Shown here: positions 43,928 to 54,782 of the stretch, piece after piece
Numbering within the stretch: position 1 is the stretch's first letter
How the letters are laid out: every line of letters begins with the position of its first letter
From: Lotus japonicus
Taxonomy: Eukaryota > Streptophyta > Magnoliopsida > Fabales > Fabaceae
DNA length: 64,000 nt
NCBI RefSeq assembly: GCF_012489685.1
Contig: NC_080046.1
Location: forward strand, 40,263,176 to 40,327,175
Direction: 5' to 3'
The notes under the pieces: generated by a model
Database searches by the model: none
Seen by the model: only the letters and a program-made list of their open reading frames with translations
Told to the model about the DNA's origin: nothing
Position numbers and translations under genes: made by a program

Positions 43928-45187
43928 TTTTTAGCACGCTTAAGACCAGAAAAGTTACATGACGAAAGAAAGCTTCCATCAACATAACCTGAACAAATAG
44001 AAAAGATCACACAAAGGTTATTTATACCTCACTAACCACATGATTTCGCGCATCATTTGCTGGCTATGTAGAGCAACAATCCATCATCCTCAAACCTTTA
44101 CATATCCTGATTCCACAAGTGGAATGACAACTTCTGTCCATTCCATTGGGAGCCTCCTGAGAGTAGAATAATAAGAAGACTGCAATCATATGATTCATTG
44201 TAAGCAAAAATACAATTTAACTAAGGAAGTAGAAAGTACAGTATTTACCTGGAGGTCACCAAGGTGTAAAAGTTTTCATCCCCTAAGATTGGCACGAACA
44301 GCAAGGTTCAAGTCTTCCACTGTTATTCTATCTTTCCACCCTCCTGCTTCGTTGATAGCAGCGATTCTCCAAAACCTGTTCCGGAAAAGCAACTTTCTTA
44401 ATAATGATTAGAAACTATTTATGGTTATTTCCAAAATAACCTTTACATACACTCTTTTTGTTTGTAAACACCTTAATTCCTAGCAACTATTTGATCATAT
44501 AGTCCAAACTTGATTCATTGGATTAAATTTGTTTGCCACATTACTGCAGTAACATCATGCAGTTTAAGTATAGAAACTATAGCTTGATGAATCAACCCCA
44601 ATATTCCTCATGCCACCAAACGTGGATGTCAACCTGATGCACACTCCTATCGATATATTGAAGCCCAATTGATGAACCTGTTTGTACTTAATCTCTTTGG
44701 CTTCTTGATTATCAGCCACATTACGCTAGGAAGGAAATATGAAGTGGGAGCAAAAACCAAATCCACCAAATAATCCAAGAAGGTCGCCAAAGAAAGGGAA
44801 AGTGACCCCAATGAATAATGTAAACTCTACATAAAAGGGCACGCTAAGGAATGAGACTACTTCTTTTTTTTAAAAGTAGTAAGCCAAGCTAGTAGTCTTG
44901 AAAGAAAAACGAAAATTGAAAGTAAAAGAAGCAATTAAATCAGTCCTTACCCCGAAACAACAACAATGGAAGGGGGCGAGCGGTGCAAACGGCAGAGAAT
45001 CGCTGAAGAGGAACCAGAGGGGAAGAACAGAAGAAGCTCGAGAAGTACGAGCGGAGGTGAACGACAGCGACGAGCGGCTGAAGGCGAATCGCCGAATAAG
45101 AATGGCAGACGTGAGCGATGGTGAACGCGAACAGGGGTGAACGACAGGCTCAAGCTCAATAGGTTTAGGTCATAGTGAAAGGAAAAA

Positions 45188-45497
45188 TTGGAAGAAAAGA
45201 AAAAAGAATTGAAGCGCGCAACCAAGTTACTAGTTCTCCTCACGGAGGTGATGAAGGCCTGGGATTCCGAGCGGCAAGCCTTCGCGGTTGGTTCCGGTGA
45301 GATCTCGATGAGCTTGCTGGACGTTGCGCTGATTCTCGGCATGCCGGTGGGGGGGACCCCGTGGTGTTGACGGAGGAAGAGTCGCTCTCTGGATTGGAAG
45401 AGTTGTACAGAGCGGCGTGTGGGAAGAGGAAGGTGGTGATGGGTTCTCTTGAAGCGAGGCTTGATTCAATTGGGATGTTGTCTGTGATGATTTTGTG
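45188..45497 (+). pseudogene. Plant mobile domain (PMD) fragment carried by CACTA element 2
   Basis: The plus strand encodes EVMKAWDSERQAFAVGSGEI, SMSLLDVALILGMPVGG and, after a frame change at a run of seven G (45349-45355), VVLTEEESLSGLEELYRAACGKRK. The pattern 'F..GE.(S/T).(T/S)L.DV(A)..LG(L/M)P(V/I).G' is the signature of the plant mobile domain (PF10536), found in MAIL1/MAIN-type host proteins and in several transposons. The fragment has no ATG in a convincing context and stops at about 45497. The piece is either a captured host exon or a remnant of a transposon-borne PMD gene. Confidence 0.6.
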
Positions 45498-46919
45498 AGG
45501 ACTTTAAAATATCCCACCGTAGGCGCAATGGTTAGCTACATGTTATCTTCAAGATGTGAGTTTGGCCAATTCATCTTTCCCCTGAATTACAAAAGTCTAT
45601 TTTTTAGATCCAAAACGCACTAACTTGAAAAGCGAGTTCAAACTTCAAACTCACAAAAACAAAACCACACAAAAATAGGGGATTTCTCATTTATTCTTTC
45701 AGCTGAACAATACGTTCGATTACAAAACGAAAAGACGAAGAAAAGCCCAAGTCTTGGGAACCGGTTTATTCAATCGGTGTAGATGTGAACGCGAACATCA
45801 AGATTAGGATGAAGTAGAGTGCGAAGAAGAAGAGAGTGTGGATGAATATAACTTTGTCGTTGGTCTTCATTCTACCAAACTCAAGTTGCTTCCCGTATAG
45901 ATCTCAACAGCATCACTGTCCAGGGAGGTGGAGGCCGGTGAAAGGAAGAAGGGTGGGGATGGGTGGGGAGCAGTGGGGCAAGAAAGGGGATGGGCATGGG
46001 GAAAAGGGTGTTTAAGTAAAAGAATATTTAGTTAGTAAATAAATTATTTTAATATTAATTAATCTGAGCTGATAAATATTAAAAGTGTTAAATCCAACGC
46101 ACCTAAATCATTTGAACTATTTTGGATCACAGTGAACCAATTTTAAAACTGAAACTGACTCACCGTATGCAAAATCGTTGTATATTTACGCATTTCATTT
46201 CTATAATTATATATCGTATACTAACAAAGTATGCAATTGAAGGTATATGTAATGTATACCCACAATTTTTCAACATGTTACTAAAACATATAGTGACAAA
46301 TTAAGATTTTTGTTAGTATATAATGTCTATACCCATGATTTAAGTTTCGTCACTAGAAGATATGGCTTTGGTAATAATCATCTGTTGGTATATCATACCT
46401 ATAACCATGGTTAAAAATTTGTCTGTTGGTATATAATGTCTATACCCATGGTTTAAGTTTCGTCACTAGAAGATATAGCTATGGTAGCAATCATCTGTTA
46501 GTATATCATACATATAGCCACGGTTAAGAATTTGTCCATTGGTATAAAATGTCTATACCCATGGTTTATGTTTCGTCACTAGAAGATACACCCTTGGAGC
46601 CCATGAACAAAGGCTCGAGGAGTACCAACCTAAAGCTAAAGGTGATCTCACGACGAGGATGAGAATCATGAGGTGCACATCGCCGAGTTAAAGCCCTCAT
46701 CATATGTTTGTGTCTCTAAAGGCCTTATGAAAATAAGGATAAAAACTCTTTTAAGAAGGGTTATGGCTTTGACATAACTAAGTCTGATCAAAGATTATCT
46801 TGTTAAAGATGGCCAAAGAGAATTGTCATCCGATCATAAGCTCCTGAGTAAAAAAAGGGTAGAAATATTGTAAATATCATCACACTTATGGTCATTAGAC
46901 TAACAATTGTGTTCATTTT

Positions 46920-47126
46920 AGCGATTTGATCCAAAGAGCTATTCAGGATGGAAGGCTCAATTTTGAGAACAGGACTAAGGGTCACATGAAGGTGGACACT
47001 GACCCGGACCCCCTTCAAGTCCATGCTAACTATGTGGAGCCTCACTCTATTACGATGGACGCTCTTCGAGGCATTCCATTCGAGACAATAATGGTGGATC
47101 TGAATCCCCTTTATGTTCAAGAGTAG
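46920..47126 (+). pseudogene. Gypsy gag-pol junction fragment
   Basis: The plus-strand peptide DLIQRAIQDGRLNFENR continues with MKVDTDPDPLQVHANYVEPH to a stop at 47126. It resembles the stretch after the zinc knuckle of plant Ty3/gypsy gag (a 'LI..AI.EGRLKF...KVD.DP' pattern). It is a short relic; sequence before and after is not recognisably gag or pol. 46597-46919 shows nothing recognisable. Confidence 0.45.
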
Positions 47127-47195
47127 AATTTTGAGGTTCACCAAGTCATGGTGACAAAGACTGCTCAAACTCTGTTGTTTGATATGATGAGATGG

Positions 47196-47990
47196 AGGTA
47201 TGGATGGAAATAGGTCAGGCCTGGCCTATTTTAGAAATCGTGGGCCTAAGTCTGACCTATTATCTATCAAAGGCTTTTATTTAGGCTCGAACTGACCTTT
47301 TTATAAGCATGGTCTGACCTACTAGCCTATTTAAAAGCATATTTCTTTTGAAGGTCTTGAAGTAGGTCGAGGCCTATTTCTAAACAGGCTAATTCCTAAA
47401 CATGTCAGCAAGCCTATGTCTAAATAGGCCCAAACAGGCTAATGATAAATTTATTAAAAAGAAGGTGAGGCTACAAATTTATCAATTTTAAGAGGAAGCA
47501 AACTATCAATTTTATATTTTTTTTACTTATGACATAATATATTAAATTAAAATTATAATTATTAAACAGGCCGGCATACTAGGTCTAATAGGCTTTTTAG
47601 AGCCAAAAACTTGTGGCTTCACCTTCAAATGAGAAGCCTTTTTGGCCACCAATCATTTGTAGTGTTTCTTAATATTCAGAGGCCTCATAGGCCCTTGTAG
47701 CAATCTTATCAAACACAACATTGAATCCAATGGATAATGTTACTTCCCTATAAAACTCATATTTTCCAATGAGGGATTTGACGAAGTTGTCACTAGCCTT
47801 TAGGTAATTGTATTTCACCTCTTTTTCGTACTCTTCCAAGTCCATGCTCATGGTCATGTGCAGGTTCCAAGAGACGCCAACCTCCACCTAGGGGTGGAAG
47901 TAGGTTAGGTTGTCGACATGGGTCTATGGCCTGTTTAATAAAAGGCCAGGTTAAGGCTTTCCAAACAGCCTATTTGGTCGTTTTCCGGAT
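47196..47990. repeat. Dispersed repeat rich in AATAGGTCAGGCCT-type motifs
   Basis: GGATGGAAATAGGTCAGGCC at 47201 and GGGTGGAAGTAGGTTAGG at 47892 are direct variants of the same terminal motif. Between them AAACAGGCTAAT and GGCCTATTT recur in both orientations. This text is common in plant MULE/hAT-type MITEs. The class was not resolved. A minus-strand frame at 47669-47887 has no recognised product. Confidence 0.45.
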
Positions 47991-48119
47991 GGAGGTTGTG
48001 TAGAAGAGAGAGGAAAAGAAGGGGGCTTAGATAAGGAAAGTTAGATTTTAGTTTTTTTTTTTTTTGTAATTAACTTCATGTAAGATTAAATTGTTGACAT
48101 ACACTACTAGAAAAACTAG

Positions 48120-48410
48120 TTTTCACATCGGGTATTTTTGAGTTTTAACATCGGTTTTTATCCGATGTAAACAATGTTGATGTGGTATCTCATAACCTTT
48201 TCACATCGGGTTTATAACCGATGTGAAAGGTATACCTTTCACATCGGTTAAGTCAGCCAACCGATGTGAAATGTATACTTTTCACATCGGTTCTGTCAGC
48301 CAACCGATGTGAAAAGTTCGGTTAAACAAAAAACCGATGTGAAATGTGTATACTTTTCACATCGGTTAGCCAAAAAACCGATGTGAAAACTGAAAACCGA
48401 TGTGAATTCT
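48120..48410. repeat. Left sub-terminal repeats of CACTA element 1
   Basis: About twelve copies of ACATCGG or its complement alternate in orientation, pairing into short hairpins such as TTTTCACATCGGTTAGCC...CCGATGTGAAAA. In En/Spm-like elements such repeats bind the TNPA protein. Confidence 0.85.
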
Positions 48411-49576
48411 CAACAATTTTTTTTTATTTTTTTTTTCACACGAATTTGACCTGAATATACATATTTTTTTAATGAAAATTTATTAACATAAAAAGAGATC
48501 TTGAGAACACACTCTCTCAAGTGAGTTAAACATCCAAGGTCCCAGCAAAAAAGAAAACATAATAGCCTAAAAGAACTAGAACAATTTAGCAATTCTAGTT
48601 CTTTAAATGTACTTAAACAACAACTGCTCATGAAATTAGGACAAAATAGTTAAACAGCAACAATTCAGCAAAACAGCAACAGTTCAGCAAATTAATGCCC
48701 CAAGCAGGAAAGCCACCAGCACCATAAGCATAAATTAGGAGAGCAGCGGAGGTGAGCAACTTTGAACCCTATAAACAGATGCAATAAATACAGAGATCAA
48801 CAATCCATGTTATAATTCAGATTGTTTAGTCACAAACTTTAAATACATACCAAATAAATTCTAAGGTTTATACAAGTCAAGAAAGCAAGTTGCCCAACTG
48901 TTTCGCAAATCATACAACTCTTGTTCTGTTAATTCCGTTGGATCATTGAATACCTACAATTTGTAGAATAGGTTAAAATACCTATTTTGTGACATTTTGA
49001 TTAAAACTCAAACAATGAGACAAATAGGGAGACAAACATTTGTAATACCTCCATCCAAGACTTAGTAATACTAGCAGAGACAATGTCAACCATATTCTTC
49101 ATCACATAATATCCACAATCAATCCCATTAGGCTGCAATCTTGCCTACAAATGAATAGATTTTTATACACTAAATATATATCAAAACAGTACATATTACA
49201 GCCAGTGTTAAGTAGTATAAACAGCAACATCAAGACGCAACCATAATCTACACTACACTTACTTTGGGACGAAGCCATTGAGTCCTTTTTTTATTACCCT
49301 CACCAATTGATAAACCGCCATAGCTCTATATAAAAAACAATCATCGAAGTAAGTTATACATTTTAGTGAAGGACATAATAATTTTTCAAAACCGTGTAGG
49401 CTGAGTAAAACCCCTGAAATATTTTAGCTCTTGGGAGATTCTAATCACCGTGGACATTTATCTGTCACTTTCTGACTAGGCATGTAAATCAAAACATGCA
49501 ACTTTGCAGGACTAAATGAGAAAATTACAAGAAACAAGCTAAAAGTCAAACAAATATATGTTTTTCAAGCCATGTA

Positions 49577-50758
49577 TCAGCTCAGTCTGATTGCAAGAAA
49601 CAAATAAAGAATATCCGAGGTTTGATCCCCACAAATATCCACCACGCAACCCAAACCCAAATCCATTGTTGTATTATCGTTTCCTGGTTGTTTTGGGCCC
49701 GGAATCATCATAGATAACATCATATATTTACGCTTCATGCACAGCAAAGGAGATAGGTTGTAAATTATCAAGAGAACAGGCCATGAACTATGGTTACAAC
49801 TTAGACTACCATACGGATTCATTCCATCGGTAGCAAGTCCAAGTCTAAGGTTTCTCGACTCTTTGCCAAAACTTTGAAACTTCAAATCAATTTTCTTCCA
49901 TTGCAAAGAATCAGCTACATGGCGAATTTTTCCATCTTCATTTCTCTCTTCTGCATGCCATCTAAGGTTCTTTGCGTCATTTGCATTAGAGAACAATCTC
50001 TTGAACCTTGAAATTATTGGTAGGTACCATAACACTTTTGCAGGAGGACCCTTTGTGCTCACATCATCACTGGAATCACCATCTTTCTTTTTGTAGCGTG
50101 ACGCCTTGCACTTCGGACAATGATCATAGTTTTCAAACTCTTTTCTGTATAAGATGCAATCATTAGGGCATGCATGTATTTTTTCATACTCCATCCCCAT
50201 CGGACACAATACTTTCTTGGCTTCATAATGACGATTCGGCATTGTGTTACCTTCTGGAAGCATTTCTTTCAACAATCCAAGCAAATCAGTGAAACTTTTA
50301 TCACTCCATCCATTTTTCGCCTTCAAATTAAACAATCTTAACACAGCTGACAACCGTGTAAAGTTTGTGCATCCCGGGTACAAAGGTTCTTCCTTGTCTT
50401 TACATAAAGTATCATACACATGCGCTCTCTTAAATGATTCTTCTCCAATATCATGTATCATGTCTTTCAGCCGATCATCCATATCTACACATACTTTCTC
50501 TCTTTGTGATACACTTGGCATTACTACTTCACCATGCCATATCCATTGTGTATAATTTTGGCAAATCCCTCTCCAAGCTAGATGGTCCCTTATTTCATCC
50601 TTAGTAAGTTTTGGGTCCCGGTTCCCACAAGAAACACAAGGACATGGAAAAACTCCCTTATTGTTCGGAAGATTCTTTTCAGCAAATTCTAGAAATTCAA
50701 CCACTCCATTATCAAACTCATCACTTAATCGATTAGCTCTCATCCAACTACGATCCAT
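49577..50758 (-). pseudogene. TNPD-type transposase of CACTA element 1, C-terminally truncated
   Basis: The start is placed at the ATG of MDRSWMRANRLSDEF (50758), the usual start of the transposase-associated domain. This domain covers about residues 1-75, with a Cys-rich CPCVSCGNR and WIWHGE. Around residue 175 the Transposase_21 region begins, with CPMGMEYEKIHACPNDCILY, a second Cys pair (DHCPKCKASRY), then WYLPIISRFKRLFSNANDAK, LATDGMNPYGS and MLSMMIPGPKQPGND. After about residue 365 the frame diverges from the family and stops at 393, roughly half the usual length, so the catalytic C-terminal part is missing through an internal deletion. The intact protein cuts CACTA ends. Confidence 0.85.
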
Positions 50759-51177
50759 AACTACGTTCTTCAAATTATCACATACTAAATTAAAGAATTG
50801 TGACCCTAGAACCAAACTCATCAACATTTTTCAAATGATAAGCTAAAGACAACCTAAAAATTAATTGTAAAAAATCAAACATGAACAAGCATTCAAATTA
50901 AATAAGCCAAAAAACAAATCACGAATTCAGAGCCAATTTTAGAAAATAGTTTTAAAGTGAAAACAAACTTACAGCAAGATGGAAGAGTTTTGCAATGGCC
51001 GGAATAGTTTGCCGGAGCTAGAGTGGCTGGAAGAGTTCGCCGAATTCGTGAAGAGGAAGGTGTAAATCTGAGACGTCTGATAAATAACAAAAACATGGAA
51101 AGGCAATAAATAAATGGACAGATTAGCATTTTTGAAATGAATGATGGAACATGAAAGTGGTAACCAAGTAAACTCAC

Positions 51178-51305
51178 CAATAGCAAAGTCAACTAGGCCA
51201 GCAGCAACCGCTAGAGCTGAACCACTTGAAGAACCTCCAGGAATGCAAGACGACAACAGAGGATTGGTTGGTATGACATAATGCTTGTTCTCACCATAAA
51301 TCATG
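51178..51305 (-). pseudogene. Captured amidase-signature exon (AMI1-like)
   Basis: The minus strand encodes MIYGENKHYVIPTNPLLSSC, then IPGGSSSGSALAVAAGLVDFAIG, ending at a splice donor (CTATTG|GTGAGTTT at 51178/51177). The GGSSSGSA motif holds the serine residues of the amidase Ser-cisSer-Lys site, and the peptide resembles plant AMIDASE 1, which hydrolyses indole-3-acetamide to auxin. Only one exon with part of its intron is present, and no flanking amidase exons were found. It lies within the ends of CACTA element 1, about 400 bp upstream of the transposase start and on the same strand, so it is best explained as gene capture by the transposon. Confidence 0.75.
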
Positions 51306-54300
51306 TCATGCCACCCACAATAAGTGAAATTAAATCACTCCTGAATCAGAAATCTAATTGATTCTTATATAGAAAGCATCATAATCACTTCTAAGAATCA
51401 CTTTAAGAAGATGCTTGAATGAAGAGGCAAGGTTCATGAAAATGAGAAGAAAAGGTTAGCACAAGAGCCAACTAATATATGGAAAACTAACACAGTGACA
51501 CAATAACCCAACAAAGAAACAAAGATAGAACCTAGCAATTACACAACACACTCTAATTGCATAATCTACTGCCCACCGCTATCAGATAAGAAAATGACCC
51601 AACACTAGTCAGCAAGGCTTAAACAAACCTGTGTCATGTTTGTGGCAAAAACCATAGCAACAGTGTGTGCTTTACATGTTATATAAAATAGCAAGTACCA
51701 ATCAGTTTCTTGTACAGGGGCACAAGTACCAATCAGTTTCTTTTGTCAATAATCACTATCACATAAATATCATCTTATGCAGTTATGGCTTATCACTAAC
51801 ATCACTTCGCAGATGGATAGCAAAAGTTGGAACTACTTGGATTTAATGTAAATAAGATCGCCAGATTAAATAGCGGCTACCATTAGACATTTGCTTCCAA
51901 CGATGCAACATAGCTACAGGGGTACCCTCACCATGGGATATATGGGCTATACAACTTACATCTTAATTGAGATTGTCATATCAGGAATGTTACAGGCTAA
52001 GACAATCTAGAGACACGCAACATTCACACCAAATTTTAGAGATAAGTGAATACTGAAAACCCCAATCAAGGTAAGAAACACCAAACTACTATTTTCCAGT
52101 TTTATTGGGAAGCCACTTAAAACCTCAAATTTTCTGAGATACACACACACACATACATGCTGAATCAGGATGAAGGGAGCCTTACCTTGTGCTCATCTAA
52201 CAATCCACATGTTGAATCAAGATGAAGGAAGAATTTCAGAGAAGCATCCAAATCTCAATAGCTTCGCCTGCAAGATGAAATGAAGAGGAAAAATTGGATT
52301 CATTGGTTTTTCTTTTTCACTAGATCAAGTAAGAATTAACAAAAAAAAAACAAAATTGAGGTATCAAACCTTGGGGTTTCTTGTGGTTGTGGGCTTAAGA
52401 AAATCTTCAGCTGTTTTGGGATGCTTACAATCTGCAAGTGAAGCCAGTGAATCTCAGAGCTTCTGCTTCAGCTTCTGCAAGGGATGCTGTACAAAGAACA
52501 CAGAGTGTTCAGTTACACAACGCACAAGGAAACAGAGAACAAGACACAGGAAGCAACGCAAGGAAACAGAGAACAAGGAAGCAACGCAAGGAAACAAAGA
52601 ACACGAGCAACTGTTGAGTACTGCCACAAAGTTTGGGTTCGATTTTACCAGATTTCAGTTTTCCCCAAAAGCTTAAACAAGCACATTAAAAATTAACAAA
52701 AGTGATTTTTATTTTAAAAAATAGCTAAATTTTTATGAAAACACTAAATCAAACTGGCTTCGATTTTCAGTTTCTATCTATGGTTCATGCTTTCAGCTTT
52801 CTTAATCGTAGAGGAACCCCCCCACCCACTAGCATTGCTATCAAAAATCACTTTTTCTCCCCATGATGGCATGATATAGTGTTTTTTTAGTTTTAGTTTT
52901 CTGCACCTAGCTGTTTCAAGGGAGCTACCATCTGAAAACATAATGGGCAGCCTATGCCCTTGTTCCTTGTTGTATCCTCTCTTTTTCTTTAACTTACATG
53001 ATACTTTATACTCCCCCTAGTAGTATTTTCCCTCTCTTCTCTCTAACAGGATATTTATTTTCCCCTGAATATGATTATGCACCAATGTGTGAAGTCTTCA
53101 CTTGACAAAACTCTGCTCAAATAACAAATCAAAAACACTGACATAGCAGAACCAGAAACCAAACACCCCACCACAAACAGGATATACTTAAAAGTTCCAA
53201 AGCAAAGAGGTCCAAAAGAAGAACCAGAAACCAAACACCCCACCACAAACAAGCTAATAACTGATGGAAAAAAACAACCCCATGACCATATATACCCAAC
53301 AAAAAATACCTGTACGCCTTTCACTTGCATAGCAGTTGACCTAAAAACCACTAAGCCCACATTTATGCCTGTTAAATTGTACTGATCGTAATAGCCAATC
53401 TGCTTGCCACATCATTTTCAATCCAAGTTTTCATGAACTCACAGAGCATATCGAAATTGATTATCATGTTGTTTGTTTACAAGTTGGCATTTTTCACTTA
53501 CTGCCTATCTATTTACAAGTTGGTCTTTTTCACTTACTAATATTACTACCTATCTCTATTCATGCTCAATTGGCAGACTTGCTCCTAAACCCTTAAACTC
53601 CCATCCCTTTTCTCTTCTTTCCAAGATGGGAGTACTTACCATATACTTTCCAGCTTGTGGGGTATTAACAAATAAAAGGAGACTGGAATTTAGTGAAACT
53701 GACTATAAACATAAAATCATAAGCTAAAGCAGCTGATTAAGGAATTTCCAATTTTGAACAGCACAGGGCATGCTAATGAATGAACATTGTGGCTTAGCCA
53801 TGAACAGCCTAGCTCAGAAAGCCATGCCTCTTTCGTCTCGAGATTTCGTTGCTAAACAATGAAACTACTATTATTTCAACAAAAGAACCTCAAAGTGGTT
53901 TTGAAAACAGATCCAGTTGATAACCTTACCCTAAATTCCAGAAACACACGTAAAATCATCAAAACCACATTTCTCATTGGTCAAATTCTCAAACAAACCA
54001 CAGAAATTTTTCTACTAAACAAATTAAACCCTAATCAAGCAAGACAATAGGGTTTTCTGAGGTCAAGCAAACGAATGCATACAAAAGCCTGGGAGCTGGA
54101 GCACAAACCCTAAAACTGAGACGAAGCAAAAATTGAAAAGCACAGAGCAATTGACCTAAACAAAGAACAAGGAAGCAACGCACCTTAACGCAAGGAATCA
54201 AAGTGGAGCACAGAGCTGCACGAGCGACGACGAGCAACGGCGGAAGCGGAGCAAGGGAATTGGAGACCGAGAGAGAATGAGAGTGAGGTGAACGGTGAGC

Positions 54301-54450
54301 GACGGCGAGACAAGGCGAAACAGGAGCTGCACAACACACGAGCGACGGCGAGCAACGACGAAAGAGAATGAGAGCGTAGGCGACGAAAGAGGAAGAAAGC
54401 TTTCAACGTTTTCTAATCCTTTGTATCCTGTGTAAAAACTAAAGAAAAGA
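51306..54450. other. Non-coding right interior of CACTA element 1
   Basis: No coding region was identified. A 50-bp diverged direct repeat lies near 52158-52215 (TGAATCAGGATGAAGG). AACCAGAAACCAAACACCCC occurs at about 53150 and 53222. AAGGAAACAGAGAACAAG units recur at 52520-52600, where reading frames merely follow the repeat. The frames at 54031-54406 are low-complexity. Confidence 0.5.
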
Positions 54451-54454
54451 GAGA

Positions 54455-54760
54455 CTTTTCACATCGGTTATACTATAACCGATGTGAAAACTAAAGAAAA
54501 AGTGACGTTTCCCAACGGTTATATTATAACCGATGTGAAAAGTATTTCATTATAATTTCAAAAATGCCACCGCATTTAGCTTTCACATCGCTTATTCTAA
54601 CAACCGTTGTAAAAAATGTTTACTAATTACTTTTCACATCAGACATATTCCCAACCGATGTGAAAACTCTCATAAAAGTTCAATATAATTTCAATATTGC
54701 CACCGCGTTATCTTTTACATCAGTTAATTTATCCACCGATGTGAAATAGCTGATGTGAAA
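54455..54760. repeat. Right sub-terminal repeats of CACTA element 1
   Basis: About eight diverged TTTTCACATCGGTT/AACCGATGTGAAAA copies, including imperfect ones (TTTCACATCGCTTATTC, TTTACATCAGTTAAT), lead into the right terminus. Confidence 0.8.
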
Positions 54761-54782
54761 AGTCCTTTTTCTAGTAGTGATA

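Larger units (their letters stand above)
42241..46596. mobile_element. Decayed CACTA-type transposon (element 2)
   Basis: The left end CACTACAAGAAATTTGCCAT is a CACTA terminus, followed by sub-terminal repeats (CTTCCGTTGGTATAT, CCGTCACTATAG) for about 400 bp. Inverse-orientation sub-terminal repeats (GTTGGTATATAATGTCTATACCCATG, in three variants) fill about 46280-46590, but the right CACTA end is missing and the 3-bp duplication cannot be tested. Inside lie a duplicated segment (42980-43200 versus 43711-43927) and a plant mobile domain fragment (45188-45497). No TNPD or TNPA transposase was recognised, so it is non-autonomous. Confidence 0.65.
48102..54779 (-). mobile_element. CACTA transposon with complete ends and duplication ATA (element 1)
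   Basis: The left end is CACTACTAGAAAAACTAG and the right end is CTTTTTCTAGTAGTG (inverse CACTACTAGAAAAAG). They are flanked by ATA at 48099-48101 and 54780-54782, the 3-bp duplication of the CACTA superfamily. Sub-terminal TTTTCACATCGGTT repeats in both orientations occupy 48120-48410 and 54455-54760. The 6678-bp element carries a shortened TNPD-type transposase gene (49577-50758) and a host amidase exon (51178-51305), both on the minus strand. No TNPA was recognised. It cannot move by itself with this transposase, but its ends look usable in trans. Confidence 0.9.

Noticed and set aside
50893..51304. A host amidase gene
   Set aside because: Only one exon is recognisable, it lies within the ends of a CACTA element, and no other amidase exons are adjacent. 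It is annotated as captured sequence.
54031..54406. Ser/Leu/Arg-rich minus-strand proteins at the right of CACTA element 1
   Set aside because: They come from GAGCGACGGCGAG-type low-complexity DNA next to the sub-terminal repeats. No homology was recognised.
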